Assembly (NCBI GenBank): GCA_022072085.1
Contig: JAJVII010000033.1
Coordinates: forward strand, 43,026 to 107,025
Length of the DNA: 64,000 nt
Reading direction: 5' to 3'
Source: Phycisphaerae bacterium
Lineage (GTDB): Bacteria > Planctomycetota > Phycisphaerae > JAJVII01
A program made the position numbers and the translations under genes. This document shows positions 35,101-43,003 of this stretch, in pieces. A model generated the notes under the pieces. That model had not been told where the DNA came from, ran no database searches, and was given only the letters and a program-made list of their open reading frames with translations. Position 1 is the stretch's first letter. Each line of letters opens with the position of its first letter.

Positions 35101-36498
35101 TCAGAGGAGATACTTCGGGTCACGGGCGAGCGTCCTGCCGACCTCCGCCGCCAGTTCCTCGTAGGGCTTGCCCTTCCGCCCGAGCAGGCCGTGGGCCGCC
35201 TGCTTGCCCAGTTCCACCGCCGGCTGGTCATAGGCGTCGATGTTCAGCAGCAGGCCCATCACCGAGGTGGCCAGCTCGTAGAGCAGGATGAACTGGCCGA
35301 CGTGCTCGGCGTCCACCCGCGGCCAGAGGAGCGTCAGGTTCGGGCGACCGCTCACGCACAGGGCGTATTCGGTCGCCCGCTTCTCGGCGCTCAGCAGGTG
35401 GCCGAGTTCCTTGCCGCCCAGCGTTGCCAGCGTCGGGTCGTCGGGGAAGTCCGCGGGGATCGACAGCTCGGCGGCGTATCGCTCGACCTCGTGCAGCGTG
35501 AACAGCTTGTCCAGCGGACCCTCACGATAGAGCTGGAGCTGGCTGTGCTGGTCGGTCGCGCCCAGCGCGACCACCGGCGTGTCGCCGGCGCGGACGAGTC
35601 GGCCGTCCAGGTCATGCAGCTTGCCCAGGCTCTCAGCCCAGAGCTGGCGGAACCAGTCGCACAGGCCCATCAGCGCGTCGGCGTAGGGCATCATCACATG
35701 GATCCGCTGGCCGCGGTCGTTGGCCGTCTTGTAGAGCGTCCCCAGCAGCGCCGCCGGGTTGGCCCGCCAGTCCGACGCGTCGCGGCAGCGTTCGACCATC
35801 TCGCGCCCGCCGCCGCAGAGGGCTTCGACGTCGATGCCGCACATCGCGGCACTGAACAGCCCGACCGCCGACAGCACGCTGAACCGCCCGCCGACGCCGT
35901 CAGGGACGGGCAGCGTCGCGTAACCTTCGGCGTCGCTGATCGCCCGCATCGTGCCGTGAGCCGCGTCGGTCACCGCGACAATCCGCCTGGCGTAGCCGTC
36001 CCCCAGCCGCTCCTTGAGCAGTCGGCGGATGATGAGGTACTGCGACGCCGTCTCCGCGGTCGTGCCCGACTTGCTGATAACGTTGAAGACGGTCCGGTCG
36101 AGCCGGCCGTCCAGCACCTCCAGCAGGTTGGCCAGCGTGCCCGGGTCGATGTTGTCCATCACGAACAGCCGCGGGCCCGGCCGAGCGCCGGCCGCCATCA
36201 GGTTGTAGAACGGCGGATTGAGCGCCCGCTGAAGCGCGATGTTGCCCAGCGCCGAGCCGCCGATGCCCAGCACGACGAGGTTCTCGCAGCCGGGCGCGAA
36301 GCGGTCGCGCATCGCCAGCACGTCGGCGAGCATCCTCTTGTCCGACGGCAGCCGGCGGTAGGCCCGCTTGCCCGTCTCGGCCTCGATGCGGGAAACGGCC
36401 GCGACAGCCGACTGGCCGATGTCGTTGAGCTGGCCCTCGCTGTAGCCGGCGGCGCCGACCTGGTCCTGGAGCACGTTGCGATAGTCGATGCGAAGCAT
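35101..36498 (-). CDS. pgi: Glucose-6-phosphate isomerase
   Basis: Interconverts glucose-6-phosphate and fructose-6-phosphate in glycolysis and gluconeogenesis. The 465-residue size matches the short bacterial type. Visible motifs are NLVVLGIGGSALGNIALQRAL (73-93), VISKSGTTAETASQYL (138-153; phosphate-binding SKSGTT), VGGRFSVLSAVGLF (202-215), the catalytic Glu region GATDQHSQLQLYREGP, and the conserved Lys-containing C-terminus (AVELGKQAAHGLLGRKGKPY). The gene lies between pcrA (48 bp) and the AEC transporter (6 bp), all on the minus strand. Confidence 0.95.
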   Translation of the reverse strand: MLRIDYRNVLQDQVGAAGYSEGQLNDIGQSAVAAVSRIEAETGKRAYRRLPSDKRMLADVLAMRDRFAPGCENLVVLGIGGSALGNIALQRALNPPFYNLMAAGARPGPRLFVMDNIDPGTLANLLEVLDGRLDRTVFNVISKSGTTAETASQYLIIRRLLKERLGDGYARRIVAVTDAAHGTMRAISDAEGYATLPVPDGVGGRFSVLSAVGLFSAAMCGIDVEALCGGGREMVERCRDASDWRANPAALLGTLYKTANDRGQRIHVMMPYADALMGLCDWFRQLWAESLGKLHDLDGRLVRAGDTPVVALGATDQHSQLQLYREGPLDKLFTLHEVERYAAELSIPADFPDDPTLATLGGKELGHLLSAEKRATEYALCVSGRPNLTLLWPRVDAEHVGQFILLYELATSVMGLLLNIDAYDQPAVELGKQAAHGLLGRKGKPYEELAAEVGRTLARDPKYLL

Positions 36499-36545
36499 GG
36501 CTCACTCCCGTTCGTATCCGTGCAGTCGGCGTCTCGCTCCGCCGC

Positions 36546-38930
36546 TTATCCCTCGACGCGTTCCACCGGGGCCATCTCCATGATGACCGCCTTGATCCCG
36601 CCGCGTTTGAAGTCGATCGTCGCCTTCGTGTAGGGCCCGCTGGGGGTCACCTTCATCACCTTGCCCACGCCGAATTTCGCGTGGCGGACCAGCGTGCCGA
36701 TCGGCCAGTTCGACGCCTGCGAACTCTCCTGTTCCGCGCGGCCGATGCCCTCCAGGTCCGCCCGGCTCATGCCCCGCCCGCCGCCGGTGTAGAGCGCACT
36801 GCCCCGCTTGAGTTCCGCGAAGTCGTCGCTGGCCGTCTCCTCCGCCGGCCGCTTCTGCCACCCGCCGCGCGACCCGCCGCCGTTCCACTGCCGCGACCAC
36901 CCCGGCTGGAAGGTGTCGTGGACCGGCTCGGACTGGTCCTTCACGTCCAGCACCGCCGCCGGCAGCTCCGACAGGAACGCCGACGGCTCGCGCGGGTCGG
37001 TCTTGCCGTGCAGCATCCGGATCGCTGCGTGCGTCAGCACCAGCCGCCGCATCGCCCGCGTGATGCCCACGAAGAACAGCCGCCGCTCCTCCTCGATGTC
37101 GCGCACCGAGTCGTCACGCCGGTGCGGGATGATCCCCTCCTCGCAGCCGACGATGAACACCAGCGGGAATTCCAGCCCCTTGGCCGCGTGCAGCGTCATC
37201 AGCGTCACCGCGCCGACCTCGGGGTCGATCGCGTCCACGTCGCTGACCAGGGCCACGTCGCGCAGCCAGTCGCCCAGCGTCGCCTCGAAGCCGCTGTCGC
37301 GGTCATATTCGCCGGCCGCCGTGATCAGCTCGGCCAGGTTCGCTGACGCCTGCTCGTCGTCCTTGCACATCGCCGCCAGCCCGCTGTCCGAGAGCACGCC
37401 TTCGACGATCTGCTGCACGCCGGTGCAGGTCTCATGCTCGGCGCCCATCGACTCGACGAGCGTGACGAACCGCCGCACCGCCGCCGCGCCACGGCCGAGC
37501 CGCTCGATCAGCGCCGTGTCCACTGTCGCCGGATCCCCGCCGGACGCCGTCAGCGCCGGCGCGTCGGAGCCCACCCGCGCCGCCGCGTCCCACAGGCTGA
37601 TCCCGGCAGCGCCGGCGTACTCGGCCAGCCGGTCCACCGTCGTCTTGCCGATGCCGCGCGGCGGGGTATTGACGATCCGCTCCAGGGCAATGCGGTCGTC
37701 GGGGTTCACCAGCAGCCGCAGGTAGGCGATCGCGTCCTTGATCTCCTTGCGGTTGTAGAAGCTCACGCCGCGGGCGATCTGGTAAGGGATCGAGCGGCGG
37801 CGGAGGCTCTGCTCCAGCACGCGGGTCAGGGCGTTCAGCCGCATGAACACCGCCATCTGCCCGAAAGCCAGCCCGCCCGCCTGGGCCGCGGCGATTCGGT
37901 CGGCCAGCAATTCGGCCTCGGCCTCGGCGTCGGTGACGCGGACGACCTCGATGCGGTCGCCCTCGGCGTTCTCGGTCCAGAGCCCCTTGTGCTTGCGCTT
38001 GACGTTGTTCTTGATGAGCGCGTCAGCCGCCGCGAGGATCCGCTTGGTCGAGCGGTAGTTCTGTTCCAGGCGCACGACCTTCGTGCCGGGGTAGTCGCGC
38101 TCGAAGCGCATGATGTTGTCGATGTCCGCGCCACGCCAGCCATAGATCGACTGGTCCGGGTCGCCGGTGGCGCAGAGGTTACGGTGCTCGCGGGTCAACT
38201 CGTGGGCGATCTGGTACTGCGCCCGGTTGGTGTCCTGGTACTCGTCGATCAGGACGTAGCGGTAGCGTTCGTTCATCGCCGAGCGGAACGCCGCGTCGTC
38301 GCGCAGCAGCTTGGCCAGCCGCAGCAGCAGGTCGTCGAAGTCCACGGCGTCGGCCTCAGCCAGCACCTTCTCGTATTCCGTCCAGATGTCGGCCAGCTTG
38401 CGGTCGCGGAAGAGCCCCTGCCCCGCCGTCTTCGCGTATTCGGACGCCTCGACGAGCTGGTTCTTCTGCCCGCTGATGACCGATTCGAGGTCAGCCGGCG
38501 GGAAGTTGGACGGGTCCAGGCCGATCCGCTCTGTCGCCAGCTTGATCGCCCGCGTGCGGTCGGACTGGTCGTAGATGGAGTAGTCGGCGCCCAGCCCGAC
38601 TTTCTCGTGGAACTCGCGCAGGATGCGGGCGGCAAAGCTGTGGAAGGTCGCCACGGTCGGCCGACCGCCCCAGCCGTCGGGGTCCAGGGGCGTCATCAAC
38701 GCCTCGACCCGCTCCTTCATCTCGTTGGCGGCCTTGTTGGTGAAGGTGACGGCCAGGATGCTCCGCGGGCTCACGCCGTTGGCAATCAGCCAGGCCACGC
38801 GGCGCGTGATGGTGCGGGTCTTGCCGCTGCCGGCGCCGGCCAGCACGAGCAGCGGCCCGTCGATGTGCGTCACCGCCTCGCGCTGCGGGGCGGTCAGGTC
38901 AGCCAGGATGATCCGTTCCACTTCGCTCAT
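36546..38930 (-). CDS. pcrA: UvrD/PcrA-type 3'-5' DNA helicase
   Basis: Superfamily 1A helicase acting in repair and replication. A 794-residue protein carrying the ordered motifs: LTAPQREAVTHIDGPLLVLAGAGSGKTRTITRR (Q motif and Walker A), VTFTNKAANEMKERV (Ia), VDFDDLLLRL, DEYQDTNRAQYQI (II), GDPDQSIYGWRGADIDNI (III), VRLEQNYRST (IV), TLHAAKGLEFPLVF (V) and EERRLFFVGITRAMRRLVLTHA (VI). A C-terminal Tudor-like domain (GTLVRHAKFGVGKVMKV) is typical of PcrA. The start at 38930 (MSEVERIILADLTAPQ) fits the family. Confidence 0.95.
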   Translation of the reverse strand: MSEVERIILADLTAPQREAVTHIDGPLLVLAGAGSGKTRTITRRVAWLIANGVSPRSILAVTFTNKAANEMKERVEALMTPLDPDGWGGRPTVATFHSFAARILREFHEKVGLGADYSIYDQSDRTRAIKLATERIGLDPSNFPPADLESVISGQKNQLVEASEYAKTAGQGLFRDRKLADIWTEYEKVLAEADAVDFDDLLLRLAKLLRDDAAFRSAMNERYRYVLIDEYQDTNRAQYQIAHELTREHRNLCATGDPDQSIYGWRGADIDNIMRFERDYPGTKVVRLEQNYRSTKRILAAADALIKNNVKRKHKGLWTENAEGDRIEVVRVTDAEAEAELLADRIAAAQAGGLAFGQMAVFMRLNALTRVLEQSLRRRSIPYQIARGVSFYNRKEIKDAIAYLRLLVNPDDRIALERIVNTPPRGIGKTTVDRLAEYAGAAGISLWDAAARVGSDAPALTASGGDPATVDTALIERLGRGAAAVRRFVTLVESMGAEHETCTGVQQIVEGVLSDSGLAAMCKDDEQASANLAELITAAGEYDRDSGFEATLGDWLRDVALVSDVDAIDPEVGAVTLMTLHAAKGLEFPLVFIVGCEEGIIPHRRDDSVRDIEEERRLFFVGITRAMRRLVLTHAAIRMLHGKTDPREPSAFLSELPAAVLDVKDQSEPVHDTFQPGWSRQWNGGGSRGGWQKRPAEETASDDFAELKRGSALYTGGGRGMSRADLEGIGRAEQESSQASNWPIGTLVRHAKFGVGKVMKVTPSGPYTKATIDFKRGGIKAVIMEMAPVERVEG

Positions 38931-39023
38931 TCGATGATCCGGTCATAGGAAGACCATGGGACAAAACGGGCCTTATAGCATATTCCGCCGGCGCGGAACA
39001 GGCCGGCGCGGGCGGAAGGCAAA

Positions 39024-39100
39024 TGTCGAATGACGAGTGTCGAATGACGAATGAAGACACCATCACCCCAACCCCTCTCTCGAAGACGAGGGAGAGGGAG
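39024..39100. repeat. Intergenic repeat, TGTCGAATGACGA direct repeat plus hairpin
   Basis: TGTCGAATGACGA occurs at 39024-39036 and again at 39038-39050, followed by a near-palindrome CCCCTCTCTC (39072-39081) and GAGGGAGAGGG (39088-39098). It lies in the 310-bp gap between pcrA and acpS, which holds no gene I can support. Confidence 0.7.
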
Positions 39101-39145
39101 AAGAGCCGCAGTCCCCGTCCGTGCCCCCCGGTCCCTTCGCCTCTT

Positions 39146-39187
39146 AACCGTACAATCCGTCTTCTCCGTGCAATCCGTGTTCCGCCT
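39146..39187. repeat. Intergenic repeat, CGGATTGCA family, second copy
   Basis: TGCAATCCGTGTTCCGCCT (39169-39187) is the exact reverse complement of 31643-31661. A partial copy (ACAATCCGT) precedes it. It immediately precedes the acpS promoter region. Confidence 0.75.
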
Positions 39188-39240
39188 CGCCCCCGCATTC
39201 CGCATTTCATATCGGGCGTCGAAAAGTTATCATACGGTGC

Positions 39241-39621
39241 ATGATCATCGGGCACGGCATCGACGTGGTCGAGATACCCCGGCTGGCCGACTCCCTGTCA
39301 CGCCACGGCGATCGCTTCCTCCAGCGCGTTTTCACGCAGGCTGAGCGCGACTACTGCTGCGGGAAGAAGCGCGAGCTGGAGCACCTGGCCGGCCGATTCG
39401 CCGCCAAGGAGGCCGTGCTCAAAGTGCTGGGGACCGGCTGGGTCGGCGGCATCAGCTGGCTGGATATCGAGGTGGTCAACAACGCCGCCGGGGCGCCCGG
39501 CGTGAGACTGAGCGGCGAGTCGGCCCGCGTGGCCGAGCGGCTGGGCATCCGCCGCGTCCTCATCAGCATCAGCCACACGGGCGACTGGGCCGCCGCCAGC
39601 GCCATCGGCGTGGATGACTGA
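39241..39621 (+). CDS. acpS: Holo-[acyl-carrier-protein] synthase
   Basis: Adds the 4'-phosphopantetheine arm of CoA to acyl carrier protein, activating fatty acid synthesis. The 126-residue product matches AcpS size. The GHGIDVVEIPRL opening (with Asp8 as Mg2+ ligand) and the second motif RFAAKEAVLKVLGTGW (Glu58 region) are both clear. The C-terminus VLISISHTGDWAAASAIGV is also typical. It is the first gene of a plus-strand group acpS, hpt, PH-domain protein, ruvX. Confidence 0.95.
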   Translation: MIIGHGIDVVEIPRLADSLSRHGDRFLQRVFTQAERDYCCGKKRELEHLAGRFAAKEAVLKVLGTGWVGGISWLDIEVVNNAAGAPGVRLSGESARVAERLGIRRVLISISHTGDWAAASAIGVDD

Positions 39622-39671
39622 CCGGTCGGCGTCGGGAACGCAGTCGGGCCCCGCAACGAGAGCCGAGCGAC

Positions 39672-40214
39672 ATGAACTACCCGTCGGACATGGTTCTGCA
39701 ACCCCTGCTCAGCGCCGAGCAGGTCGCCCGCCGCGTCCGCGAGTTGGGCGAGGAGATCACCGCGGCCTACTCCGGCCGCCCGATCACGCTGATGCCGATC
39801 CTGCACGGGTCGCTGATCTTCACCGCCGACCTGGTGCGCTGCCTGCCGCTGGAAATGGTCATCGAGGTCTGCGGGCTGCGCAGCTACGCCGGAGCCACGA
39901 CGCGGCCGTCGCACTTGACATGGACGATGCGCCCACCCGGCGACCTGACCGGCCGCGACGTGCTGGTCGTCGACGACATCGTCGACAGCGGCGCGACGCT
40001 GCGCTGCGTGCTGGACGCGGTGCGGGCCCAGAAGCCGGCCAGCCTGCGGAGCTGCGTGCTGCTGGCCCGCGAGCCGCTGGAGCTGGCGCCCGACTTCCTC
40101 GGCTTCCGCGTCGGGCCGGGGTTCGTCGTGGGCTACGGACTTGACTATGACGGCCGCTATCGCAACCTGCCCGACATTGCCGTGCTCGGGCAGCCGGGAG
40201 CCAACGCCCAATGA
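39672..40214 (+). CDS. hpt: Hypoxanthine phosphoribosyltransferase
   Basis: Salvages hypoxanthine or guanine to IMP/GMP with PRPP. The 180-residue protein has the ILHGSLIFTADLVRCLP loop, the PRPP-binding motif VLVVDDIVDSGATL (about 97-110, DDIVDSG invariant) and the purine-specificity end DFLGFRVGPGFVVGYGLDYDGRYRNLPDI. The start at 39672 gives the expected N-terminus; it is 50 bp after acpS. It overlaps the PH-domain gene by 4 bp. Confidence 0.95.
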   Translation: MNYPSDMVLQPLLSAEQVARRVRELGEEITAAYSGRPITLMPILHGSLIFTADLVRCLPLEMVIEVCGLRSYAGATTRPSHLTWTMRPPGDLTGRDVLVVDDIVDSGATLRCVLDAVRAQKPASLRSCVLLAREPLELAPDFLGFRVGPGFVVGYGLDYDGRYRNLPDIAVLGQPGANAQ

Positions 40215-40804
40215 CCGATCCCTGCCAGAGCGAGTCGGCTGTGGGCCGCGGGGCCGAAGCCCCCGCCGCCGACGGCAGCCTCCTGGTCCGCGGGGCGACC
40301 AGCATCATCCCCCAGCAGCTCGTCGGCGAAGGGGAAATCGTCATCCTCGCCCTCAAACCGTCGCTCTGGTTCATCCTGCTGGTCAGTGCCCGTTGGCTGG
40401 CCGTGTCGGCCTTGGCCATTGCCGCCGCCGAGTTTCTGCACCCCTACATCGACCGGCTCTGGGCGGGGCGCATCGAGCAGGCGGCGCTGCTGGCCGCCGC
40501 GGTCCGACTGGTCGTCGGCGCCCTCCAGTGGCAGGGCCGCGTCTATGTGCTCACCGATCGCCGCGTCATGCGGCTGCGCGGCGTGCTCCGCATTGACCTG
40601 TTCCAGTGCAAACTCTCGCAGATCCAGCACACCGAGCTGACACTGCCGCTGGCTGAACGCGTGCTGCTGACCGGGACGGTGCTGTTCTACACCGCCGGCA
40701 CGGACTTCGCCGACGCCGCCTGGCGGACCGTCGCCCACCCGGCCCAGGTCTACCAGACCGTGCTGGAGGCCGTCGACCGCTATCGCAGCCGCCCGGGAGG
40801 CTGA
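40211..40804 (+). CDS. Membrane protein with bacterial PH (DUF304-like) domain
   Basis: A 197-residue protein with two hydrophobic segments (about 57-80 and 90-105) and a PH-like domain, VYVLTDRRVMRLRGVLRIDLFQCKLSQIQHTEL (the TDxRvxxxxGvlxrxxxxixlxkIqxv pattern of bPH2). Bacterial PH proteins are membrane-associated but their ligand is generally unknown. It overlaps hpt by 4 bp and lies 4 bp before ruvX, so it is in the same operon. Confidence 0.75.
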   Translation: MTDPCQSESAVGRGAEAPAADGSLLVRGATSIIPQQLVGEGEIVILALKPSLWFILLVSARWLAVSALAIAAAEFLHPYIDRLWAGRIEQAALLAAAVRLVVGALQWQGRVYVLTDRRVMRLRGVLRIDLFQCKLSQIQHTELTLPLAERVLLTGTVLFYTAGTDFADAAWRTVAHPAQVYQTVLEAVDRYRSRPGG

Positions 40805-40807
40805 CCC

Positions 40808-41239
40808 ATGCGCTACCTCGCGGTGGACTTCGGCGAGAGGCGCGTCGGGCTCGCTGTCTGTGACGACGGCCAGACGCTCGTCTCCCCCCTCCGCCAGATC
40901 GACCGCCGCAACGACGCCCAGGTTGCCGACGAGATCGCCGCCGCCGTCGCCGACGAAGGCGCCGGCGCCGTCGTGGTCGGGCTGCCGCTGAACATGGCCG
41001 ACGACAGCGAAGGCCCCCAGGCCCGGCGCGTGCGGCGGTTTGCCGCGCTTCTGGCCGGTCGGCTGGCTGTGCCCCTGCACTTCCAGAACGAGCAGCTCTC
41101 CAGTTTCTCAGCCGACGAGCGGCTGGCCGACCGCGACCTGTCCTCCGGCGGCCAGCGCCGGCGGCGCGACGCAATCGCCGCTGCCGTGATCCTCGAAGAT
41201 TTCCTGAGGGAAAGAAGCCGCGACGCGGAGCAGAGCTGA
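40808..41239 (+). CDS. ruvX: RuvX/YqgF putative Holliday-junction resolvase
   Basis: An RNase H-fold protein of 143 residues implicated in pre-16S rRNA processing and Holliday-junction resolution. It has the N-terminal YLAVDFGERRVGLAVCD (Asp7 region), VVVGLPLNMADDSEG, FQNEQLSSFSADERL and the C-terminal RRRDAIAAAVILEDFL (Asp near 126). The catalytic Asp and Glu positions are present. Confidence 0.92.
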   Translation: MRYLAVDFGERRVGLAVCDDGQTLVSPLRQIDRRNDAQVADEIAAAVADEGAGAVVVGLPLNMADDSEGPQARRVRRFAALLAGRLAVPLHFQNEQLSSFSADERLADRDLSSGGQRRRRDAIAAAVILEDFLRERSRDAEQS

Positions 41240-41247
41240 CCGCGGCG

Positions 41248-42105
41248 TCAGAGGCTGCCGGACGGGACCGGCCGCATTCCGAACTCCACCAGTTCTTCCT
41301 TGAAGGCCTCGCGCCTGTCGATGGTCAACTCGTGCCGGACCATGCCGTCGATCGGGGCCGCCGGGCTGATCCAGGTCCGCTCGACCAGCACCTGGCGGCC
41401 GTGCGACTCGACCGTCAGCACGATGCAGTCGAACCGTCGGCCGCCCGCCTCGACCTGCTCGCGATCGTAACGGACCGTCCGCGCCGCCGTCTGCACCGGC
41501 CGAGGCCACAGCCGCCCCTGCCGCGGCAGGACGAGGTCGCCGGGCGAGCCCACCGGCTGCTTGCCGTCCATCAACTGCTCGCGCACGGTCACGTCGTTGG
41601 GCCCCGGGCCGATCGTCACGACCTCGCGGCGGCGGTCGAATCGCCCGGTCATGCTGCTTCTGTAGAGAGCCCACTGCCCCGCCTGGGCCGCGGGCAGCCG
41701 GGCCAGTTCGTCCGGCGCCGCCGGGGGCTCGGGCGTTGCCTCCTGGGTTGTCACCGACGGCCCAGCCGTCTCAACCAGCGACGGCACAGCCGGCAGACCG
41801 GCCGAGTCGTCGCCGCCGCCGTTCGTGGGCGGTATTGTCGGCGTAGCCGGGAGAGGTGCCGGCGCGGTCGCAGGGGCGGTCGCGGGCGTAACGGGCGGCG
41901 GCGAGACGGGGGAAGGCGACGGTGTCGTCGCTGAAGGCGTGATCGGTCCAGGCGCGGGGGCATCGCGATGCGGCGCGGGCGAGGCCGGCCCAGCCGGCTT
42001 GGCCGCCGCCTGCTGCCGGTCGCGCGAGCAGCCGGCGGCTGCGAGCATCACGGCCGCCAGCAGCGCCGCCGTGCCGATCTGTCCGGTCCGGCTGTGGGCC
42101 ATCAC
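41248..42105 (-). CDS. Lipoprotein, function unknown (copy 2 of a tandem pair)
   Basis: A 285-residue lipoprotein (AAAGC lipobox near residue 26) with a very long Pro/Thr/Ala-rich linker (about 30-130) and a C-terminal beta-rich domain of about 150 residues (AQAGQWALYRSSMTGRFDRRREVVTI, then RFDCIVLTVESHGRQVLVERTWISPAAPIDGMVRHEL). The same domain plan (AGQWVxWRS, FDCVLVTxxG, xVxRTWYSSxVPVTGLVK) appears in the preceding gene at 42102, so the two are tandem paralogues. It overlaps that gene's end by 4 bp. No named family is recognised. Confidence 0.65.
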   Translation of the reverse strand: MMAHSRTGQIGTAALLAAVMLAAAGCSRDRQQAAAKPAGPASPAPHRDAPAPGPITPSATTPSPSPVSPPPVTPATAPATAPAPLPATPTIPPTNGGGDDSAGLPAVPSLVETAGPSVTTQEATPEPPAAPDELARLPAAQAGQWALYRSSMTGRFDRRREVVTIGPGPNDVTVREQLMDGKQPVGSPGDLVLPRQGRLWPRPVQTAARTVRYDREQVEAGGRRFDCIVLTVESHGRQVLVERTWISPAAPIDGMVRHELTIDRREAFKEELVEFGMRPVPSGSL

Positions 42106-42779
42106 CGTTCCCCGAAGTCCTCAAGAATCTCCCCGCTGGGCGACTGGTCCTCGCCGACGGCCTCGGTCTTGACCAGGCCGGTGACCGGCACGCGTGAACT
42201 GTACCACGTCCGGTTCACGAACGCCTTGCCGTTGAGATCCTTGCCCTGCCGCGTCACAAGCACACAGTCAAACTCGCCCTTGACCGTCGAGACGACGTCG
42301 CGGGAAATCTTCGGCGCCTCGGCGGTCGGATACCGCGGCCCGGCGGTCGACTGGCGGAACTCTCGCGGCTCGCCGATCGCGTGGCCGTTCTCCTCGCTCA
42401 GCGTTTCCTCTATGTCAATGAACTGGCGGTCCGGGCTGACGCTGACGACCTTCCAGGTCCGCCGCGTCTTGTCGGCGCCCAGGCTGCGCCAGCGGACCCA
42501 CTGCCCCGCCCGCGCCGACGGCAGCGGATTGGGCACGACGATCGGCGGCGGGTTCTGGACGGGCGTCGTCGGATTAGAGGGGGTCTGCGTCGTCGTCGGC
42601 TGGGCTGGCATGGTGGCCGGCGCCGGTGTCGAGGGCGTCGCCGGGGCTGGAGTCGCCTTCGGCTGGTCAGGCTTGGCCGGCGGGGGGGCCTGCTTCTTGT
42701 CGTCGCCGCAGCCGACCAGCAGCGCCGCCAACAGGGCCAGCGTCAGGAGCCCGGTCTCAACCTTGGTGATCCGTCGCAT
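42102..42779 (-). CDS. Lipoprotein, function unknown (copy 1 of a tandem pair)
   Basis: A 225-residue protein with a signal peptide ending in LLVGC (lipobox Cys near 24), a Pro/Thr-rich linker (about 33-90) and a C-terminal domain (SARAGQWVRWRSLGADKTRRTW, EFDCVLVTRQGKDLNGKAFVNRTWYSSRVPVTGLVKTEAVGEDQSP). The domain pairs a W-R motif, an FDCV motif and an RTW motif with the sister gene at 41248. Coupling (4-bp overlap) and duplication suggest a two-subunit surface component. The function is unknown. Confidence 0.65.
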   Translation of the reverse strand: MRRITKVETGLLTLALLAALLVGCGDDKKQAPPPAKPDQPKATPAPATPSTPAPATMPAQPTTTQTPSNPTTPVQNPPPIVVPNPLPSARAGQWVRWRSLGADKTRRTWKVVSVSPDRQFIDIEETLSEENGHAIGEPREFRQSTAGPRYPTAEAPKISRDVVSTVKGEFDCVLVTRQGKDLNGKAFVNRTWYSSRVPVTGLVKTEAVGEDQSPSGEILEDFGER

Positions 42780-42920
42780 GGGTTCTTCCTTCCCGGACCC
42801 CTCCAGGAAAGTTGAAATCGAGGTTCAAGTAGCGTGCAACGGACACTTTACCGCGCCGCGGCCGGGTTGGCCAAGGCGGATTCGCCGCCGCCGCCCGGAT
42901 GACCCGGCCGCCCGGCGGGG

Positions 42921-42926
42921 TATAAT
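42921..42926 (+). promoter_or_regulatory. Candidate -10 box for the four-repeat lipoprotein gene
   Basis: A perfect TATAAT in a GC-rich gap, preceded by GGGG, 77 bp upstream of the start codon at 43004. No convincing -35 box is visible. Confidence 0.45.
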
Positions 42927-43003
42927 GGTCTGGAGGCTGCACCCGGACCTGTCGCTTTCGTTTCGCCGTTGGGTGTCTTCACATCTAACCAGGGAGACTT
43001 GTC

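Noticed and set aside
34393..36633. 746-codon plus-strand frame
   Set aside because: Antisense shadow spanning AEC and pgi genes; no domain visible.
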